This document shows, in pieces, positions 60,745 through 64,000 of a DNA stretch of 64,000 nt. The notes under the pieces were generated by a model. The model worked only from the letters and a program-made list of their open reading frames with translations, was not told where the DNA came from and did no database searches. The position numbers and the translations under genes are program-made. The stretch comes from Caulobacterales bacterium RIFCSPHIGHO2_01_FULL_70_19 (GTDB lineage: Bacteria; Pseudomonadota; Alphaproteobacteria; Caulobacterales; Caulobacteraceae), in assembly GCA_001794825.1 (NCBI GenBank), contig MGLK01000016.1, forward strand, positions 56,238 through 120,237, read 5' to 3'. Positions within the stretch are counted from its first letter, which is position 1; each line of letters starts with the position of its first letter.

Positions 60745-62310
60745 ATGAACCGACGGCAATTGGGTCTGGGCGCGGCGACGGCGGCCCTCGCTTCCGCTGT
60801 GGGCCTGTCCGCGCAGGCGCAGACGCGCGATCCCGCCGCCATCGCCTTCTACGACAGCTTCAACGACCGGCTCGCCCGTCTGCCCGCCACCCTGCAGCCG
60901 GACGTGCGCGCCTTCTACGAAATGAACGGCTGGCGGCCGGTGTGGAACGAGCCGCGGCGTCGCGCCCTCATGGCGGCGGCCGCCCGGGCCGAGCGGCACG
61001 GCCTGTCGCGCGACGACTTCTTCGGCTCGCTGGACCGCAACGGCGGCGACCCGGCGGCGCTGGAGATGGCCACGACGGCCGCCGCCCTGACCTATGCGCG
61101 CGTCCTCGCCGAAGGCCGGGTGCGGCCGGAGACGGTCGAGGACCTGTGGGAGATGCAGAAGAACCGGGTCGACCTGCCGGTCGGCCTGAACGACGCTCTG
61201 GCGGGCGACCGGCTGGTGGACTGGCTCGAGGCTCTCGCGCCCACCGACATCGGCTACTCCAACCTGTCCGCCGGCTATGTGCGCTACCGCCGCCTGATCC
61301 AGCAGAACGGCGGCTGGCCGGCCTTCCGCATCGGGGCCAACATCGAGCCCGGCGACAGCGATCCGCGCGTGCCGGTCCTGATCCAGCGTCTCGTCGCCGA
61401 GGGGGACCTCGACGCCGCCGCCGGCGCCCGGCTGGCGGCCCTGGGGGACGTCTACGGGCCCGAGTTGCAGGCCGGCGTCCGAAGCTTCCAGACCCGCCAC
61501 GGCCTCGCCGCCGACGCCCGCATCGGAACCGGCACCCAGCGCTCCCTGTCCGCCTCCGCGGAGGACCGCGCCCGCCAGATCGCCCTGAACCTCGAGCGCC
61601 GCCGCTGGCTCAAGCGCGATGTGGCGCCCGAGCGGATCGAGGTGAACACCGCCGCGGCGATCATGGTCTACTGGAAGGACGCCCGCCCGGTGCATTCGAG
61701 CCGGGTCATCGTCGGAACGGCGCGAAACCAGACGCCCAGCCTCGAGAAGCAGTTCGCCTCCGTGGTGGCCAACCCGCCCTGGTACGTCCCGGCCTCCATC
61801 GCCCGCAACGAGATCCTGCCGCGCGGCCCCGGCTATCTGGCCAGCCAGAACATGTACATTTCGAACGGCCAGGTCATCCAGCGGGCCGGTCCGAACGCGG
61901 CGCTCGGCTATGTGAAGTTCGAGCTGCGCGACAGCTACGCCATCTTCCTGCACGACACGCCGGGCAAGGCCGCCTTCAACCTGGCGATGCGACAGCGCAG
62001 CCACGGCTGCGTCCGGGTCCAGGACGCCGTCGAGTTCGCCCGCCTGCTGCTGTCGCCGAATCCCGAGCTGCTGGCCCAGTTCGACGAGGCCCAGGCCACG
62101 CGCGAGACCAAGCGCATCCAGACCGGGCGCGAGATCACCGTCCGCCTGCTCTACTGGACCGCCTTCGTGGACGGCCAGGGCCGCGTCGCCTTCCGGGAGG
62201 ACGTCTACAGCCGCGACGAAAAACTGGCCGAGGCGCTGGGCATCGCCGTCAGCCTGCCGAAGCCCGTCGACGACGGCCATGGCCGCGACGCCGACGACGT
62301 CGGGCCGTAA
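60745..62310 (+). CDS. L,D-transpeptidase (YcbB/LdtD-like)
   Basis: 521 residues. A signal peptide (1-26, LSAQAQ; twin Arg NRRQ) is followed by a helical scaffold domain (about 30-190), a peptidoglycan-binding PG_binding_1 repeat (ELQAGVRSFQTRHGLAADARIGTGTQRSL, 240-268) and a YkuD catalytic domain with H403 and the motif SHGCVRV, whose C422 is the nucleophile. It makes 3-3 peptidoglycan cross-links resistant to penicillins. The exact EcfG-type promoter upstream suggests induction in general stress. It converges on rcdA with 3 nt between stops. Confidence 0.93.
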   Translation: MNRRQLGLGAATAALASAVGLSAQAQTRDPAAIAFYDSFNDRLARLPATLQPDVRAFYEMNGWRPVWNEPRRRALMAAAARAERHGLSRDDFFGSLDRNGGDPAALEMATTAAALTYARVLAEGRVRPETVEDLWEMQKNRVDLPVGLNDALAGDRLVDWLEALAPTDIGYSNLSAGYVRYRRLIQQNGGWPAFRIGANIEPGDSDPRVPVLIQRLVAEGDLDAAAGARLAALGDVYGPELQAGVRSFQTRHGLAADARIGTGTQRSLSASAEDRARQIALNLERRRWLKRDVAPERIEVNTAAAIMVYWKDARPVHSSRVIVGTARNQTPSLEKQFASVVANPPWYVPASIARNEILPRGPGYLASQNMYISNGQVIQRAGPNAALGYVKFELRDSYAIFLHDTPGKAAFNLAMRQRSHGCVRVQDAVEFARLLLSPNPELLAQFDEAQATRETKRIQTGREITVRLLYWTAFVDGQGRVAFREDVYSRDEKLAEALGIAVSLPKPVDDGHGRDADDVGP

Positions 62311-62313
62311 GGT

Positions 62314-62847
62314 TCAGCCCCTGAACGCCGCCGCCAGCCGGTCCAGCTGGCTCTGCACGGGATTGACCGCCTCTTCCTCCGGCGCATCCAGATACATGCG
62401 CCGGTCGAGGTGCCGCGCCCGGTCGTACAGCTTCTCGGACCGCACAAGGTACTCGATCAGCGCGATCGGCAGCTCCGGATGGGTGGGCTCGCTCTCGACC
62501 CGGCGGTCCGCCAGTCGGTAGCGCGGTTCGCAAGCGGCGGCGGCGGTCATGTCGCCCTCCCGCACGGCCCGCTGGACCAGCAGCCATGAGGCGATCTGCA
62601 TCAGGCGCGTGGTCAGCTTCATGCTCTCGCCGGCGTAGGCGAGCGCCGCCGCACGCGACAGCAGCTTGGATTCCCGGCGACCGTCTCCGTCGAGATAGGC
62701 GGCGGTCTCCTCGACCAGCTCCATCCCCTCCCGGAAGGTGCGATCGAACAGCTCCGATCGGGCGAAATCCTCCACCACGGCGGCGCGGCTCCGGCCCGAG
62801 GGCTCCAGGACGGGGTCTTGGTTCGACATCAACTCAGCCAGACTCAT
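62314..62847 (-). CDS. rcdA: Protease adaptor RcdA (regulator of CtrA degradation, DUF1465)
   Basis: 177 residues, helical bundle: ARSELFDRTFREGMELVEETAAYLDGDGRRESKLLSRAAALAYAGESMKLTTRLMQIASWLLVQRAVREG is the DUF1465 core. It delivers CtrA and other substrates to ClpXP with CpdR and PopA during the swarmer-to-stalked transition in Caulobacter. The C-terminal acidic tail (RRMYLDAPEEEAVNPVQSQLDRLAAAF) may be the flexible peptide needed in vivo. The start is ATG 62847; ATG 62829 six codons in is an alternative. Confidence 0.93.
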   Translation of the reverse strand: MSLAELMSNQDPVLEPSGRSRAAVVEDFARSELFDRTFREGMELVEETAAYLDGDGRRESKLLSRAAALAYAGESMKLTTRLMQIASWLLVQRAVREGDMTAAAACEPRYRLADRRVESEPTHPELPIALIEYLVRSEKLYDRARHLDRRMYLDAPEEEAVNPVQSQLDRLAAAFRG

Positions 62848-62939
62848 GGATTGCGCACATCCGTATCACGAGCGACAGGATTGCGCGCCGCCCGCATCCC
62901 GGTGCAACGGCCGTGCCAGAGGCGCGACGGGGGAATTCT

Positions 62940-63146
62940 TCAACTGCGGAAGTTGAACAGGGCGTCGGCCGCGTTGCGCTGCGAGGACTTGCCCTCGATG
63001 GCCGCGCGGGAGCGCGCGATCTCGCCCTCCAGCAGCGTGATGCGCTCCTTCAGATCCTCGACCGACCAGGCGTCGAGATCCTCCCGAACCAGGGCGGCCA
63101 GCGATGCGTCTCGCGCCGGCCGCGGCTCCAGATCCTCGAACATCAT
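62940..63146 (-). CDS. DUF1192 family small protein
   Basis: 68 residues: LVREDLDAWSVEDLKERITLLEGEIARSRAAIEGKSSQRNAADALF is the DUF1192 core, a short coiled-coil helix pair with unknown function. Two tandem ATGs (63146, 63143) follow AAGGAGGCG, a strong ribosome site. It lies upstream of rcdA on the same strand (92-bp gap) and divergent from the quinone oxidoreductase; the pairing with rcdA is worth noting because DUF1192 is largely alphaproteobacterial. Confidence 0.85.
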   Translation of the reverse strand: MMFEDLEPRPARDASLAALVREDLDAWSVEDLKERITLLEGEIARSRAAIEGKSSQRNAADALFNFRS

Positions 63147-63227
63147 CGCCTCCTTGCATGGCCAGCGGGGTCGCCGCCGCCTATCTGAACGCCCGGACAC
63201 GGACGAATGCAAGAACGGGGCGAAGGG

Positions 63228-64000
63228 ATGCGGACGATCGGGATTGAAGGCGGCCAGGGGCCTGCGGAGGCGTTGCAGATCGTCCAACGTCCCGACCCCG
63301 AGCCGGGGCCGGGCGAGATTCGCATCCGGGTGCACGCGGCCGGCGTGAACCGCCCTGATCTCCTGCAAAGGGCGGGCCGGTACCCGCCGCCGCCTGGCGC
63401 TTCCGACGTGCTCGGGCTCGAGGTCGCGGGCGAGATCGACAGGGTCGGGCCCGGCGTGGAGCGCTGGCGGATCGGCGATCGCGTCTGCGCGCTGCTCGGC
63501 GGCGGGGGCTATGCCGAGTACGCCGTGGTCGATGCGCGCCACGCCCTGCCGATCCCGGCCGGTCTGGACTTCGTGCAGGCGGCGGCCCTGCCCGAGACCG
63601 TCTGCACCGTGTTCGCCAACGTCTTCGAGGCCGGCGCGCTGCAGCCGGGCGAGACCCTGCTGGTGCACGGCGCGACCAGCGGCATCGGCGTCACCGCGAT
63701 CCAGATGGCGAGGGCGGCGGGGGCCCGCGTCATCGCCACCTCCCGCGGCGCCGCCAAGGCCGCCGCGGCGCGTCGGCTCGGAGCCGACCTCAGCCTCGAC
63801 GCCCTCTCCGACGACATGGCCGCCGCGATCGGCGAGTTCGGCGGGGTGGATGTGGTCCTCGACATGGTCGGGGCCGAATACGCCCGGCTCAACCAGGAGG
63901 CGCTGAAGCCGATGGGCCGCTGGGTGGTGATCGCCACCCTCACGGGCGCCCGGGCCGAGATCGACCTCGCCCGTCTGATGATGAAGCGCCTGGTGCTTAC
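63228..64000 (+). CDS. NAD(P)H-quinone oxidoreductase, zinc-independent MDR family (C-terminus beyond window)
   Basis: 257 residues are visible and the frame is open at the right edge. GPGEIRIRVHAAGVNRPDLLQRAGRYPPPPGASDVLGLEVAGEI is the QOR/PIG3-type N-terminus with the characteristic RYPPPPGAS; TLLVHGATSGIGVTAIQMARAAGARVIAT is the NADPH-binding Rossmann motif (normally AxxGxxG, here GATSGIG). The zinc ligands of alcohol dehydrogenases are absent. The start is uncertain: ATG 63228 gives the normal N-terminus, but ATG 63207 is in frame and GGGG lies too close to the former for an ideal ribosome site. Confidence 0.88.
   Translation, partial: MRTIGIEGGQGPAEALQIVQRPDPEPGPGEIRIRVHAAGVNRPDLLQRAGRYPPPPGASDVLGLEVAGEIDRVGPGVERWRIGDRVCALLGGGGYAEYAVVDARHALPIPAGLDFVQAAALPETVCTVFANVFEAGALQPGETLLVHGATSGIGVTAIQMARAAGARVIATSRGAAKAAAARRLGADLSLDALSDDMAAAIGEFGGVDVVLDMVGAEYARLNQEALKPMGRWVVIATLTGARAEIDLARLMMKRLVL

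Overview
The window is GC-rich, densely packed alphaproteobacterial chromosome, almost certainly from the Caulobacterales and most like Brevundimonas. The basis is gene content: DivK and PleD as an overlapping pair, the CtrA-degradation adaptor RcdA (DUF1465), ClpS-ClpA, an HWE-type histidine kinase, a large Oar-like TonB receptor, DUF1192 and DUF2239 proteins, and a GyrA whose quinolone pocket reads Ala/Met at the positions equivalent to E. coli 83 and 87. No rRNA, tRNA, CRISPR array, prophage or transposase is visible. Both edges cut a gene: a DUF2239 protein on the left and a quinone oxidoreductase on the right.

Layout. 1-9 kb: DUF2239 protein, CPA1 Na+/H+ antiporter, CsbD stress protein, clpS-clpA, phasin, a D,D-carboxypeptidase with a SPOR domain, then rpsF-rpsR-rplI. 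9-11 kb: a Rap1a-like secreted protein, dnaB and a glycine-zipper lipoprotein. 11-21.5 kb: a carbohydrate locus with a LacI regulator, TonB receptor, GH144-like glucanase, sugar-binding lipoprotein and two permeases on the minus strand, and a divergent GH1 beta-glucosidase. Its enzymes suggest use of a beta-glucan, possibly beta-1,2-glucan. 21.5-30 kb: carboxylesterase, HWE kinase with response regulator, a three-gene operon (BchE-like radical SAM enzyme, DUF817, CrtI/PYROXD2-like flavoprotein), queF and a GIY-YIG protein.

30-34 kb: nitronate monooxygenase, TorF-like porin, and two cold-shock genes, each behind a related ~120-nt leader that can fold into a hairpin with a compensatory pair change, followed by an IF-1-like OB-fold gene. 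33.6-39.6 kb: a minus-strand operon with cystathionine beta-synthase, three secreted dienelactone-hydrolase paralogues, cystathionine gamma-lyase/synthase and a JmjC cupin. 39.6-49.8 kb: a Phd/PIN toxin-antitoxin pair, rnr, Nudix, two secreted proteins, rpmG, pleD, divK, a 182-bp foldback repeat, a dinB polymerase with a zinc ribbon, and phhA. 49.9-64 kb: hspQ, Ppx/GppA, two periplasmic cyclophilins, coaD, a class IV aminotransferase, gyrA, sodC, an ABC exporter, rpmE, an L,D-transpeptidase behind a near-perfect EcfG-type promoter, rcdA, DUF1192 and the truncated oxidoreductase.

Most units are compact operons with ATGA or GTGA overlaps, and hairpin terminators separate several of them. The points most worth checking are the twin cold-shock leaders with the IF-1 paralogue, an ACCCGGGT palindrome shared by the DUF2239 and GIY-YIG genes, the BchE/DUF817/flavoprotein operon, the transsulfuration operon with tripled hydrolases, and the foldback element.
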